Shown here: one piece after another, positions 32,151-44,346 of the stretch
Numbering within the stretch: the first letter of the stretch is position 1
How the letters are laid out: each line of letters begins with the position of its first letter
Source: Patella vulgata
Taxonomy: Eukaryota; Mollusca; Gastropoda; Patellidae
Assembly (NCBI RefSeq): GCF_932274485.2
Contig: NC_065881.2
Location: 81,966,702-82,030,701 of the forward strand
Direction: 5' to 3'
DNA length: 64,000 nucleotides
Position numbers and translations under genes: made by a program
The notes under the pieces: generated by a model
What the model saw: the letters and a program-made list of their open reading frames with translations, nothing else
What the model was told of the DNA's origin: nothing
The model's database searches: none

Positions 32151-35100
32151 ATGTCTGATCAAGTGAGTACAGATATTAACTATCATTACACGATAGAAAA
32201 GTCGTATTTTCCGTTCACACAATTCTAGTAAAGACGCCATAAGTTGTGACGACCTTTTATAAGGGTTAAGGTACATTTATGTACAAGTTGATCCAACTCA
32301 AAAGAAAAGTTCGTGTTGGACAGCCTGATTCAAGCACTAAAATGACGTGTAAATACAGAGTTAACATGAGTCATTTCAGTGATAATATATGGGTATAATC
32401 TTCATTAATTAATAATCCTCTAAGATAGAAACCACGCCCCTTAACCCAATGACAGACCTTACGATCTAATACGTACCAGTTAGACCAATCACTCACTTCC
32501 CCGCCCGGGTGGATAGCCGAGTCGCATGCGCGCTATATAATAATGTCTGTCATTGAGTCAACTGGCATTGTTTCGATTTCCCGGTACGTGACAAGGAGTA
32601 AGGTCGCCTGTCCAACCTTGTGGGTTTTCTCCGGGTGACTGGGTCCTCCGGTTTCCCCCCACTGCAAAAGACCCCTACGCGCAAGCGATTTTTTAAAATA
32701 TAATTGGACCATGTGTTAATCCCGAAATAACCTAGTTTGTATTGAGTCGACGTTACCCCCCCCCCCCCACCACCACCACCTCCTCTCTCTCAATCTCTCT
32801 CTCTCTTTGTAGATAAGTCAGTCAGTCAGTCAATGCAATATAAGTCCATATTTTAGTGGATCATTGTTTTATTGTGAAAAGTTGAGTATAGCAACTGGTC
32901 CTCAACTTTCAGATCGCAAGTTATTTAGGACATAGAATAACTTGGAACGAGATTTACCGTTACATGTTTATAAGTTTAGTTTAAACACTAATACTGATAA
33001 AATTATACACCCAGTATAGATCTACCTTGACATTCAACAAGCTCGTACTGTGGGAATTCCCGATATTATCACGCTTAGTCAGTTACTATAAATAGATTGG
33101 TTTTTCCATAATGGGGACCACAAAAAATTATTTACCTTTTATTTAGCACAGCCTCGCCCATTTTCTAAGAACCATACAAGCCCCCTAATATCGATAGAAG
33201 GCGGCTGTGTTGTAATTTAGGGGATATAGCTGTGTTTATTTACAATTATTTACAGTACAGATATTAACGTTGTCCAGGGGCGTAAATGTGGGGGGGGGGT
33301 ACCCCCCCCCCCCCCCCCAGGAAAAACAATAGTCGGTCGCAAAATCAGTGCAGTCGGTCGCAAAATAAGAGCAGTCGGTATCAAAATAAGTGCTCACTGC
33401 ACACGTCACGCTACTCACGCAAAACTTTAGTATAAAATAACCATGTCAACTTATCATGTTTGAAAAAATGATGTGTTTCACTGTTATTCTGTTGTGAGTA
33501 TGTAGGTCTAAGAACAAAATTTCCCCCAGGTGGAAAAATAGTCGGTCTCAAAATAAGTGCAGCCACTGCAGTCGGTCTCAAAAGCATGCATCGCTGTCTT
33601 AATGAATTAATGAGATAAACATATAATGCCAGAAAAGATCCCAAATACTAGTCGGTCGCAAAATCAGTGCAGTCGGTCGTAAGATATGAGCAGTCGGTAT
33701 CAAAATAAGTGCTCACTGCACACGTCACTCTACTCACGCAAAACTTTAGTATAAAATAACCTTGTCAACTTATCATGTTTAAAAAAATGTTTTTCGCCCT
33801 ATGGCAAAAAAATAGTCGGTCTCAAAAACAAAGTGCTCACCGCAGTCGGTCTCAGACTAAATGAATTAATGGAGTGTTTTCTGACCATCAGAATTCTGCA
33901 AAATCTCTCCCCAAAGTCCAGGGCATTTCAGAGACCAAGTAAGCGCCCCATTGAGGTAAAGTGCCCTCAGGCCCAGTCCTCAAAAATTAAAAGCTCAGTT
34001 ACATATCGGCGCTCAATTCCATTATGCCACCATTCTTCAACTTCTTCTCTGTCTTATACTATCTCATCACTATCATATTCACAGTTACAGTGAATCGCCC
34101 AGTTAGTAGTACGAATAGTGAGTGAGTCGTGGTTCAAAAGACTGTAGAATTGTTAGTTCTACTCTCACAAAACAGGCGACATTGACAGATAGGCCTCAAG
34201 ATTCTGTCCCATTTCTTATCCTCTCGTTAACGAGAATTTGGATCCATTTGCCATGACATTAAATAAAATTGTCAGGCCCAGTCCCAAAAATTAAAAGCTC
34301 GGTTACACATCTGAATTTTTTTCGCGCCTGCGGCGCTCGATTCCATTATAACATCATTGTTCCACTTCTCTGTTGTCTTATACTGTCTCAGCACTATCAT
34401 ATTCACGGTTATACTGATCTGCCTAGTTATGTTAGTAGTACCACTGGCACTGTTCTGTGGGGCGTCAGCCTATACAAAAGTTCTGTCAACTCTTGCAAAA
34501 CAGGCGGAATTGACAGGGGCAGATCTCGAGATTTTTTCTAATTGACTACTGCACATGGCCCCTACAAAACTCGCACCTGTGGTGCTCAGCTCCTGACTGC
34601 GTCACTCGTACTAGGATTATGGGCATCAGTCGGTCGCATTTTGGCTAAACACCCCCCCCCCCCAAACAAAATCGTTATGTACGCCCCTGACTTTGTCAAC
34701 ACGAGAAAGAAAAGTCGAGTGGACCTTACCTCCGCCCCTCTCTCTCTCTAAAGAAACGAGCGTCAATCCTAGTAAAGACACCATTAGTAGTGACGATCGG
34801 TTCAAGCGGTTTAGGCATTTTTTGGACTTGTATAGACAGCACCACACGTTTTCTCAAGATAAAAGCTCATGTTGGACAGGCGACCCTACACCATGTCACG
34901 TTCGGAACAATCGGGAAACTAAACCACACCACGTGACTAAACGACAGACCTTTTGATCTAAAGCGCACGCGTTATGAGAGGCATCTGGCGTGCGAATATT
35001 TAGACATAACCGTGTTAACATGGGTGATTTCAGGGATAGATAAAGAATCTATATCAAAAAATATCAACTCAAGTAAATATGTTAAAATGAACGAGGCTGT

Positions 35101-38100
35101 GCCAAGTTTGTTTGGTTTTTTTTTAAATTTATCGACGAGTGTTGATATTTTCTTATATCAAAAACTACGGAAGCGTATAGGGGTCATGCAAAATTTTATA
35201 GAACGTCTCGAGATCCTGCGATCCTGTGATACTTTCTCGAAATCCCGTGATCACCTGGTAATTTTCTCGAGATCTCAATTTAATCTTCTCGAAATCCCCT
35301 GATAATTTTCCTGAGATACTGACATCCTGTGTAAAATTTCTCGAGAATTCGAGTTAATGTTCTCGAGATATTGACATCCTATGTAAATTTTCTCGAGATA
35401 CCGGGTTTATATAAAACTTTACATGATAGTATCTCCACGTTGTGAAGCCACCATTCGCCCAATACTTCGCACCAAATTTGATAAAAAAAAAAGTACTCTT
35501 AACATTTTTTACAAAAGGAAAACTGCTAACTAATGAAAGAATAAACGGACAATCGATAGGGTACCCATGATTTACACTAAATGTGAAATATGATTAAAAT
35601 CGATAGGGTTCATCTTCTTATGGCCCCAATACTTCACACCAAATATGAAATTCAAAACCCCGCCACGTTAGATTTAATGTGTGAAGCTTTGAATTACAGA
35701 CATGCTTGTTAAATTATTCCAATTTAATGTGTGGGCGACGTTTAATTGAAAATGTCATTTTTTGCATGGTTTTCAGACCATATCTTGTTTTATAATAAAG
35801 CTTCTGCTTCGGAGCAGATTTTAAATTAAAAATCTTGAAAAACTCTGGGCTCTAACGCGTTCACAAGGTTTACCGGAAAATAGGAATTTTAACGATAGCC
35901 ACGCAAAGTGTGGAGATACGCCCACGCAGCATCTATGCCTTAACAGCAAATTATGCAAAGGAAAACTTGGTTGTTTAATAAATTGAATAAGGATCTAGCA
36001 TTCATCAAGAAATTCAATCTTTATCGTGTTCACGTGCTTGTTATATCTCTAGGACAGAAAACCTTATATTGCTGAAAATCAACAGGGGTCAGTCATCTTT
36101 GTCGCGGAACACTGAATATCGAAAATCATTTAAAAACGAGGTTTTTAAAGAATGGAGAGTATAACTCCGGAACGGAAGATCGCTAACCATTGAATATGAA
36201 TGACCCCAAAGCTTCACACAAAATTGTAAAAGCGAAGCCTCTATGACGTGAACAAGGCTTCCGGGGAGGTGAAGGGTGTGTGTGTGTGTGTGGGGGGGGG
36301 GGGGGTATATTACGGAACAGAAAGTCAAAGAATGCTGTATATCGATAGGGTCCTTCCTCTCATCGTCACATTTGAAAAAAATACGGACAAAGAGGGTAAC
36401 ACTCGAACAGAAGTTTGCTAAGTACTGAAAATCGAGAGGTCCTAGTGATTCAAACCACATTTGAAAAACAAAATCAGTTAAAAACTGTAGGCTCTATTGG
36501 GTTAACAATTTTTTCGGAAAAGGTGGACAACTCCAGAACGACAAGGTGCGCTAGAAGCGACAGGGACCGCCCTCCCATGGCACCAATGCTTTACACTAAA
36601 TTTGAAACAAATCCGTTAAAATCTGTAGGCTCTGTCGTGCTATTAAGGTTTTTGGGAAAGTGTTGTGGGGGGGGGGGGGGTAAACTACGAAACGACTGGT
36701 TGTGGGGCGCTGAGAATACGTTAAATCTACGCGCACGCATAAAAACACCCGAGATCTCGAGAAAATTTACATAGGATGGCAAGATCCCGAGAAAGTTAAC
36801 TCGAATTCTCGAGATCGTTAACACAGGATGGGAGATTCTCGAGAAAATTATTAGGCGATTTCGAGAACATTAAGTTGAGATCTCGAGAAAGTATCACAGG
36901 ATCGCAGGATCTCGAGGTCTTCTACAAAATTTTGCGTGACCCCTATACGCTTCCGTAAAAAACGATGAGTAGAAGATTTTATTAATCACGCAACCCTTTC
37001 TTACACGCCCAAATAAATAAATAAATTAATAAATAAATAAATAAATATAATTCTTTAGTGTAGATTTTGTTTCATGTAAAGGTATGAAAGTTGCCACGCA
37101 TGCGATATCTACTGTAGACTGTGATAATATATGGTGTATATAACGTCTACTCAACACAAACTCGGCCATTTCGGGACTAACACATGGTCCAATTATATTT
37201 CAAAAATTCGCTTGCGCGTAGGGGTCTTTAGCAGTGGGAGGAAACCGGAGGACCCGGAGAAAATCGCACCCACGCCAGTTGACTCAATGACAGACCTCAT
37301 GATACAACACGCACGTGCTAACCATTCGGCCATCCAAACCCCCTTTCCTGACACACACACACACACGTGACTATGGTAAATAAAAACAAACCGTATGTTA
37401 CTCTCGTGGTTTTCTAATCTAATTATAAAGTCGTTAGCTACAAAACAATTCTTGCTACAGATTGAATTAAATTTATAATATGACGTAATCAATTGCACAG
37501 TAACTGGTTGAAACTAGTTCAAGTTGTGGGAATTCCCGTTATGTATTATTTATGAATGTGTTTTCTCTCTAGGTTTAACTATATATATATATAAAACCAG
37601 TCTGACCAGTAGATTATATTATGTATAAAAAAGACCAGTCTGACGAGTAAATTATATTATGACATTATACACGTAAACGTGAAGTGAAACTTAAAATTAA
37701 AGAGGCATTATTCCAGAGTTATATCTGCTTATTGCAGGCCTTTCTTTGGGCCTTAAATATTATATAAACTATTAATTAGACATTTGTTTACATGACAAGT
37801 TCATAATCGATTCTCTAGACCATCGGGTGGCCCCGAGTTTATGTAGATTAGAACGGTTCTGCCATTTAATGATTTAATTTAAAAATTACGATTACAAACA
37901 ATGAATGCACACAACTTGTCAAAACTACAAACATTGATAACTTCGCTCAGAATACAGTAATTTGAATGACATTTTCAATATATTTTCATGTATTTTGCAT
38001 TATCTGTTTTTGGAAATATTATAGCAGGAACGGGCAAATTTGCACAATGGACATCCACCCCCTTCATCTTATATTAAATTTTTGACGTCCGTAGATCGAG

Positions 38101-40988
38101 TTTACGGTCTAGTCTAAACAGAATTACTAACACAGAAATCCAGAAATATAGAATTTTATCACACCAAGGATCAAAATAAGTAATCTTCAAGCAAGAGGTT
38201 GTCTAACGCATAGACCTGTTAATTGTGCAAGTCGTGGACGTGACCCCACGCTTGTCCGTGAACAGAGGTCAGAAGTAGAGTAGCCTAGCCTCTTGGCCCA
38301 TCATTCGAACGACAAGCCACATTTTCTTTCTTATCCCTGCGTGCTGAGATGTGGGGACTGAACCTAACATACGCCCACCACACCCGGTTTCGAATCCCAG
38401 GTTGTACGTGACAAGGAGTAGGATTGTCTGTCCAACCTCGTAGGTTTTCTCCGGGTCCTCCGGTTTCCCCCCCCCACACTGTTGAAGACCCCTACGCGCA
38501 AGCGAATTATTGAAATAAAGTTAAACCATATGTTCGTCCCGAGATGACCTGGTCTGTGTCGAGTGGACGTTAAACCCCATTTCTCTCTCTCCCATCACAC
38601 CCACTGATAGTATTTATTGTTATAAAATGTTTTATGTATATATTATAATATATTATTCAGAACGTAACCAACAACATGTATACTTCAAACATTACATACC
38701 ATGTTAACGGTGATGGTGTCGGGGTACAGATTGGAAACGGTAATAGTTTCCAACAGACCAATCAACTTCAAGAAGAGGTAGTTGACCTGCGGGAAGAGGT
38801 AGGTGAATTAAAAGACCAAGTCCGGCAACTGAAGGAAAGAATGGCCGCGTTAGAAAATAATAATGATGATACAAACACTGAGGAACCAGAATATCAGATG
38901 GATGACGAGGAGGAGGATATGATTACTCTTAAGATCATACGTTTGTAAGTATAAACTATGATTTATAATATACTATTCAAAAAAAGTAGGGGATATTTGA
39001 TTTTTAAGTGTTATTAAAGTCACCTAATGAAACTGACGAAGAAACAAATGACAAAATGAAATGAAGTTCACATTCATCGATTTATTCTAAATGATCATTA
39101 GACTAAGTAAGGCACAGACTGACCATTATAAGGGTAAAATGATACCCGGGGTCAAACAGCAAAGTTACCACAGCATCACAACCAAGTCAGTAACGGGTAA
39201 ATCCTCCTCTGTTTGCCAAACAAGCATTGATCCGACGTGGCATACTCCTAATGAGACGTCTAAGTTCATTTTGGTCCAGATTGTCCCATTCCTGTTTCAA
39301 CGCAGCAGCAAGTTCTTGGACATTGGCAGGACGTTGTTGACGTTGACGTAACCTCTGTCCAAGCATGTCCCAGACATGCTCGATGGGGGAGAGGTCGGGA
39401 CTCAGTGCTGGCCAAGGTAATGTGGTGATGTTCTGTTGTTGGAGGTAACCTGTAACGATCCTGGCCCTGTGACATCTTGCGTTGTCATCCTGGAAGATGA
39501 AACGGCGGCCATGACGTCGTGCGAACGGCACAACATGGACTGCCAAGATGTTGTCCCGGTAGTACTGGCCTGTAACACGCCCTGCAACAACATGTACAGC
39601 CGTTCTTCCAGCAACAGTGATGCCTCCCCACACCATAACAGAACCACCCCTAAATCGATCATGTCTGATGACGTTAACGTCTTGGAAGCGCTCGTTTCGA
39701 CGACGCCACACCCTCCTACGTCTGTCCAAAAAATCAACAGTGAACCTTAACTCATCTGAAAACATCACATTGCTCCAGCGTCGATTATCCCAGTGTTGAC
39801 GATCCCTACACCAACGACGTCTTGCCTGAATGTGATGATCTCTCAAACAAGGGATCACGCGAGGACGTCGGGCGCGAAGGTGAGCCCTATGCAGTCGATT
39901 CCGAATCGTCTGGCCACTCACTCTCACACCAGTGTCTGTTTGAAGACGAGCGCTGATCTGATTTGCTGTGATGACACGATTTTTCAAGGCCAAGGTACGG
40001 ATAAATCGATCCTGGGCTTGAGTTGTCGCCCTTGGTCGACCTGAGCGTGGTCTGTCCTGTACAGATTGTGTATCACGGTATCTGGACCATAGCCTGCTTA
40101 TGACAGACTGAGAAACATTCATCGTCCGCGCCACAACCGCCTGTGTTGTGCCGATCTGTAGCATGCCAAGGGCACGTAACCTTTCATTTTGGGTAAGCCG
40201 ACGCATATCAAAATTTGTTTTCTGGTCACTAAAACAATTAAACTGATGTTTCCACCCTGGAATTCAATGCCACAATGACTGTAACATTCAAAGTCAGAGT
40301 CGTGCAAATCTTGGGTTGGACCCCCATGATGATCCCAAGCATCACATGCATTCCATGCGGTAGCTATTGGTGCGTTTGGGCGTCACATGTAACTGGAAAT
40401 GTTTCTTCTGTTAGGTTCTATAGTGACTTTTTTCGTAGTCATTTGCATATTTTAGTATTATGCCTCCAAAATCAAATATCCCCTACTTTTTTTGAATAGT
40501 ATATAATATAGCTGTACTAGTAGATATATCTCGATATATTACAGTATATACTACATGTTATACAATATATTTAACTGGTATTACAGTGATGTGTATAAAA
40601 TGGTACCTGTATTATATTTACATATATCTGTAGGTGTTTTAACAATTTTAACATATTTACCTGTATCTATAGAGGTAGGTATTATAATATAATATATATT
40701 TACCTGTATTTACAATAGTAGGTATAATATATATTTACCTGTATTTACAGTGTTGGGTATGGTGAGATGACTATAAGGGTTAGTAGAGATAAACCTGTAA
40801 GTCAACTAGTATCTATAATAAAGGAGGAGGATAGAAGGAAGTATGGTAGAGATGTTGGTGTTCGTTGTACTTATACCTACAGGTTAAAACAGATGAAGAT
40901 CATCTACGACTATAACAACAACAACAACAGCGATCTACCATTATCACATCATGATGTAGGTGATGGTGATACAGTCTTCTGGGGGTAG
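32151..40988 (+). CDS. RHIM-coiled coil-ubiquitin-like protein, gene 3
   Basis: Exons 32,151-32,162 (MSDQ), 38,661-38,944 (donor GTAAGT) and 40,751-40,988 (stop TAG), in phase; about 178 residues. The RHIM/coiled-coil part is the same as in gene 2 except one K to E change in the acidic linker. From the last eight bases of exon 2 onward the protein differs strongly: KIIRF then VGYGEMTIRVSRDKPV, EEDRRKYGRD, VRCTYTYRL, IIYDYNNNNNSD and TVFWG. The first residues of the last exon (GYG) and RRKYG match gene 1 better than gene 2, which suggests a mosaic. A 1,527-bp Tc1 element lies in the second intron 29 bases after the donor; splice sites are untouched. Role as for gene 2 (inferred adaptor of RHIM signalling). 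Confidence 0.75.
32507..32805 (+). mobile_element. SINE family A in first intron, copy 2
   Basis: Duplicate of 17,447-17,740. Confidence 0.8.
33052..33094 (+). promoter_or_regulatory. kB site plus TATA, module P3 of copy 2
   Basis: GGGAATTCCC at 33,052-33,061, TATAAATA at 33,087-33,094. Coding micro-exon absent, as in copy 1. Confidence 0.6.
33275..34689. mobile_element. 1.4-kb hAT-like non-autonomous element, copy 2
   Basis: Same ends and TSD pair (33,267-33,274 and 34,690-34,697) as copy 1; differs mainly in the length of the poly-C run. Confidence 0.8.
35166..36957. mobile_element. 1.79-kb foldback element, copy 2
   Basis: TACGGAAGCG...CGCTTCCGTA with AAAAAC at 35,160-35,165 and 36,958-36,963. 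Both termini are complete here, including GCGTGACCCCTATACGCTTC, the partner of the left end. Confidence 0.82.
37142..37345 (-). mobile_element. SINE family A, internally deleted, copy 2
   Basis: Duplicate of 22,066-22,268; the following (CA)n run is shorter. Confidence 0.75.
37528..37596 (+). promoter_or_regulatory. kB site and TATA, module P4 of copy 2
   Basis: GGGAATTCCC at 37,528-37,537; TATAAAA at 37,590-37,596; RHIM exon 1.06 kb downstream. Confidence 0.5.
38382..38600 (+). mobile_element. SINE family A before RHIM exon, copy 2
   Basis: Duplicate of 23,322-23,545, ending about 60 bases before the exon acceptor. Confidence 0.8.
38973..40499 (-). mobile_element. Tc1-type transposon, complete, in intron 2 of gene 3
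   Basis: 1,527 bp flanked by TA (38,971-38,972 and 40,500-40,501). Terminal inverted repeats of about 28 bp start CTATTCAAAAAAAGTAGGGG and end with the exact complement. One transposase frame fills most of the interior. It is absent from the otherwise near-identical intron of copy 1. Confidence 0.95.
39187..40206 (-). CDS. Tc1-family DD34E transposase, intact frame
   Basis: 339 residues from ATG to stop, the usual length for Tc1 transposases. N-terminal paired-like helix-turn-helix DNA-binding region (ERLRALGMLQIGTTQAVVAR, then SQSVISRLWSRY), AT-hook-like RSGRPR at 54-59, second HTH at about 65-110, and catalytic domain with D151 (MFSDE), D241 (FQDDNARCH) and E276 (SPDLSPIEHVWD). D241 to E276 has 34 residues between, hence DD34E. 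MVWGGI at 191-196 is the family glycine-rich segment. It cuts and pastes the element at TA sites. No stop or frameshift is seen and all catalytic residues are present, so it may be active. It runs opposite to gene 3. Confidence 0.95.
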   Translation of the reverse strand: MRRLTQNERLRALGMLQIGTTQAVVARTMNVSQSVISRLWSRYRDTQSVQDRPRSGRPRATTQAQDRFIRTLALKNRVITANQISARLQTDTGVRVSGQTIRNRLHRAHLRARRPRVIPCLRDHHIQARRRWCRDRQHWDNRRWSNVMFSDELRFTVDFLDRRRRVWRRRNERFQDVNVIRHDRFRGGSVMVWGGITVAGRTAVHVVAGRVTGQYYRDNILAVHVVPFARRHGRRFIFQDDNARCHRARIVTGYLQQQNITTLPWPALSPDLSPIEHVWDMLGQRLRQRQQRPANVQELAAALKQEWDNLDQNELRRLIRSMPRRINACLANRGGFTRY

Positions 40989-41339
40989 TTTGTTTGATTA
41001 TAAAACAGGAAGAGTTTATATACATATATAAGTCTTGTTTTATGTACTGATATTTATACAATCCCATGTATACGTAATCACAATGTCATATTATAATGGA
41101 TATTTTATATTTTGTATTCAGTTTATTGTGAACTCTCTGGAGAGTGCCGGGGGAACTGCACAAAAAAACACAGATAAAACAGCAAGAACAATTAGATACA
41201 TATGCCAGTACATGTGGTCTTACGTCGGGTGGGGTAGGGTGTGGGTTGTCAAAGAAAGAATTAGAAACATATTCTCATATATGTTGTCGAAATAATTAGA
41301 TACATAATCCAATACATGTGGTCCTAGCTGTGTGGGGTG

Positions 41340-41653
41340 CAAAACACAGCTTAGACATGGGCCTGAGGGGGTGGGGGCAGGACAAGGGCCCCGCGGTTCA
41401 TGGCAAAAAGAGAACAAATTCAAATTCCAGATGAAAGTTTCACGTTAATCGCCGTTATATGTCATTTCCGCTCATTTTATGCCGTTTGGAACTGAATAGA
41501 TTTCGTATGTAATTATTCTTGTATTACAAACCGTTTAATTGTGTGCTACGCATGCGTGCCATTCAAAAGGATGTAAAATAATCTATACGTTGCGTTAGGG
41601 GCCCCGTGATTCTAGTCAGACCCAAGGCCCCGCCCCGGTTAAGCTGGGCTTTG
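41340..41653. mobile_element. 314-bp MITE with 8-bp TSD, copy 2
   Basis: Duplicate of 24,748-25,061, same TSD GTGGGGTG. Confidence 0.85.
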
Positions 41654-42350
41654 GTGGGGTGTCAGAGAAAATAAATTAGATATATGTGGTAGCCTAATGG
41701 ACGGGTGATTGTGACCCCTGATCTTATGTCAGAGATTGTACAAGAATAATTCGATACATATATTCATATACATCTGGTCCTAGGTGACAGGCGTTAGTAC
41801 GACTAACTTACGAGTTTTATTATATATCATTTTAAAAATTGATCTAATGACTATTCCGTGGCTTATTTAGCAGGTGCACTGTGCGGATGTGTGGGTATGG
41901 TGTGGTCGGATAATTGTAATGCAACACGCCTGATATTTAATTCGTGATCTCGTATACGAGGTTGTTAAAAACGAAAGGAGATGAATATAAAAAAAAATCT
42001 TTAGACAATCAGTGCGAATTATCAACATTCTGAATTTCACGATATATAGAAGTGTTGAATTTAAATGTTTCAGTGTATGTATTATTGTTTGTCTTTTAGG
42101 AAATATTGAAAGCCACCATGCCCCCCCCCCCAATCTTTATAGATCTACGATAATGGCTCTGAAGAAGAACTTTAGGGATTATCGAGTGAGCTCCTGTTTG
42201 TCATAGGTGACATGATTATTATATAAAGTGAGCTTAGTTCTTCGGAAGAAACGAAAACCCATAGACGAAAATGATGTGTTGTGAAGTTGAAACATATGAC
42301 GTGATCTTCAGAATATCTACATTGATCTATATAGTAAATACACGAGTATC

Positions 42351-42403
<53 letters not shown>

Positions 42404-44346
42404 TGGGATTTAAAGTCTCCTCGACACAAACTAGGTCATTTCGAGACTAACATGTGTTTCAATTTTATTAAAAGGGAACCCCCACCCACCCAGAAAAAAC
42501 ACTATTATAATATGCACAATTTGTAGATGCTTAAACTATCTTGCCCAACAAATGTCCTCCACCAGACTTGGGTAACCCCATAAATAAATCCTGGAAAGGG
42601 ACCTAAGATTAACTGGATAGTGTAAAACCAACTGGCCTCTGATCTACCGTTTTGACCAGAGGGTACATGCATGTTAAAACTTGTTAGTTTAAATCTAATA
42701 AAACCTGTATGGTAAAACCTCCCGAAACCCTGTATAGTAAAAACATCTAAAAAATGTATGGTAAAGCCGTTAACAGGTACGGCACGGTTCATAGTTTTTA
42801 TTGTGTAGACAGGTCAAACATAAGCGTGCCGTGACTGGTACCGTACCAATCTGGCCCACTGAAGTGAGGTAGTCTCGGCACAGTACCAGGCACGACACAC
42901 TTAAATTTTCATAGTGTAATTAAACGCTAACCGGTCTGAGAATGAGAACGGTTTTAGTACGGATTACTGTGCATGCCCCAAATGAACCTGTCAAAATGGA
43001 TGTCCAAACTAAATCAATCGCCATAATTGTTGTCATACTTTTCTGTGAAGAGTTCCACATTTGCCTGGCACGGTTCCGAGGCTGGTTATTTTAAAGTAAT
43101 GTAAACACGTCAATTTCTTGAAATGTATTGCGTCCTGATACCGTGCCGTTCTCGGCACGCTTATCGCGGCCATGCATAAACAGGGATTATGTGTCAGAAA
43201 TTGTTGAAAATCAAGGGCCATTACTCTGACAATAGGAGACAAGGCATATTGTTATAATTTCCATTTAATAAATTATCACAGTAAATCAAGTAGCTGTACA
43301 ATGTTTCTCTAATATAAATAGGGGACAAAGCACAAAGGGTAATAACTCTGGCAATATAAGACATGGCACATTGTTATAATTTCCATTCAATAATTCTCAC
43401 ACACAGTATATCAAACATAATCATATAAATGTAGCTGTACCACCATACTCTAATTAATGATGAACAGAAAACTTTATCCATCACACAATGGAAATTTCAA
43501 GAAAGGAAATGAAATCGTGTTTTAACATTTTATTTTTCTGCACAGTGGTATACACAAGACAAACTGGTATACACCACATCACAATCGTATACACAAGAAA
43601 CACTGGTATACACCAGGAAGGACACCATTGAAAGAATATACACAGGGTTTCACTTGAATCAAATATTGTTTAAACTGGACAATAGCAATACATGTATATA
43701 TCTTAAAATAATTCACATGGCTACCAGTTTGTAGAGTTGGGGCTGAACAGTGGGATGTTAAATCCCATTTCATTTCACCAGTTTGTAGCCTTTTTTGACC
43801 AGACCCTATCTATTTGAGAAACATCCTGGGTGATCAACTATTCAGTACATTACACATATATGACTGGTGTCAATCATAATTTATGCAGAAAATCAATGAC
43901 TGGCATCAGAAAAGGAAATGTATGTCAGCAGCTGGTTTTCTCCTCAAATTGGTCAAGAAAGATCCTCTGATGCAGGACAGTGAGTCTTGTCAACGACAAT
44001 GCATCTAGTCGTTCGACAGGAAACCACATCAGCGCACATATTGATGAATCTTCAACAGTTTGAAGAAAATGGTTGAAACACTGCTGTCAAAAACAAAAAA
44101 GTTCCCTCACAGCACACTGCATTGAGTATGACTATCTCTATTATTGGTGCAGTAGGACATTAAACCTCATTTCCCAGCATGGCAGCATTTCTTCTAGGGT
44201 TAGGGTTAGGGCTGGTATTCTCCAAGTAAACACTGAACATGAGTGTAATTTACCATGACCATTAGAACCATGGATAGTAATAAAGGCAATGGTGAAATAA
44301 CTTATTTAAGAGTTTGAGGTTGTTATGGTTGTGAGGAAATCTGAAA

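Noticed and set aside
39436-40044. Plus-strand frames over the Tc1 element (also 55,931-56,358)
   Set aside because: Shadows of the minus-strand transposase.
44190-44215. TTAGGG run resembling telomere repeat
   Set aside because: Only about three units, and changed in copies 0 and 1.
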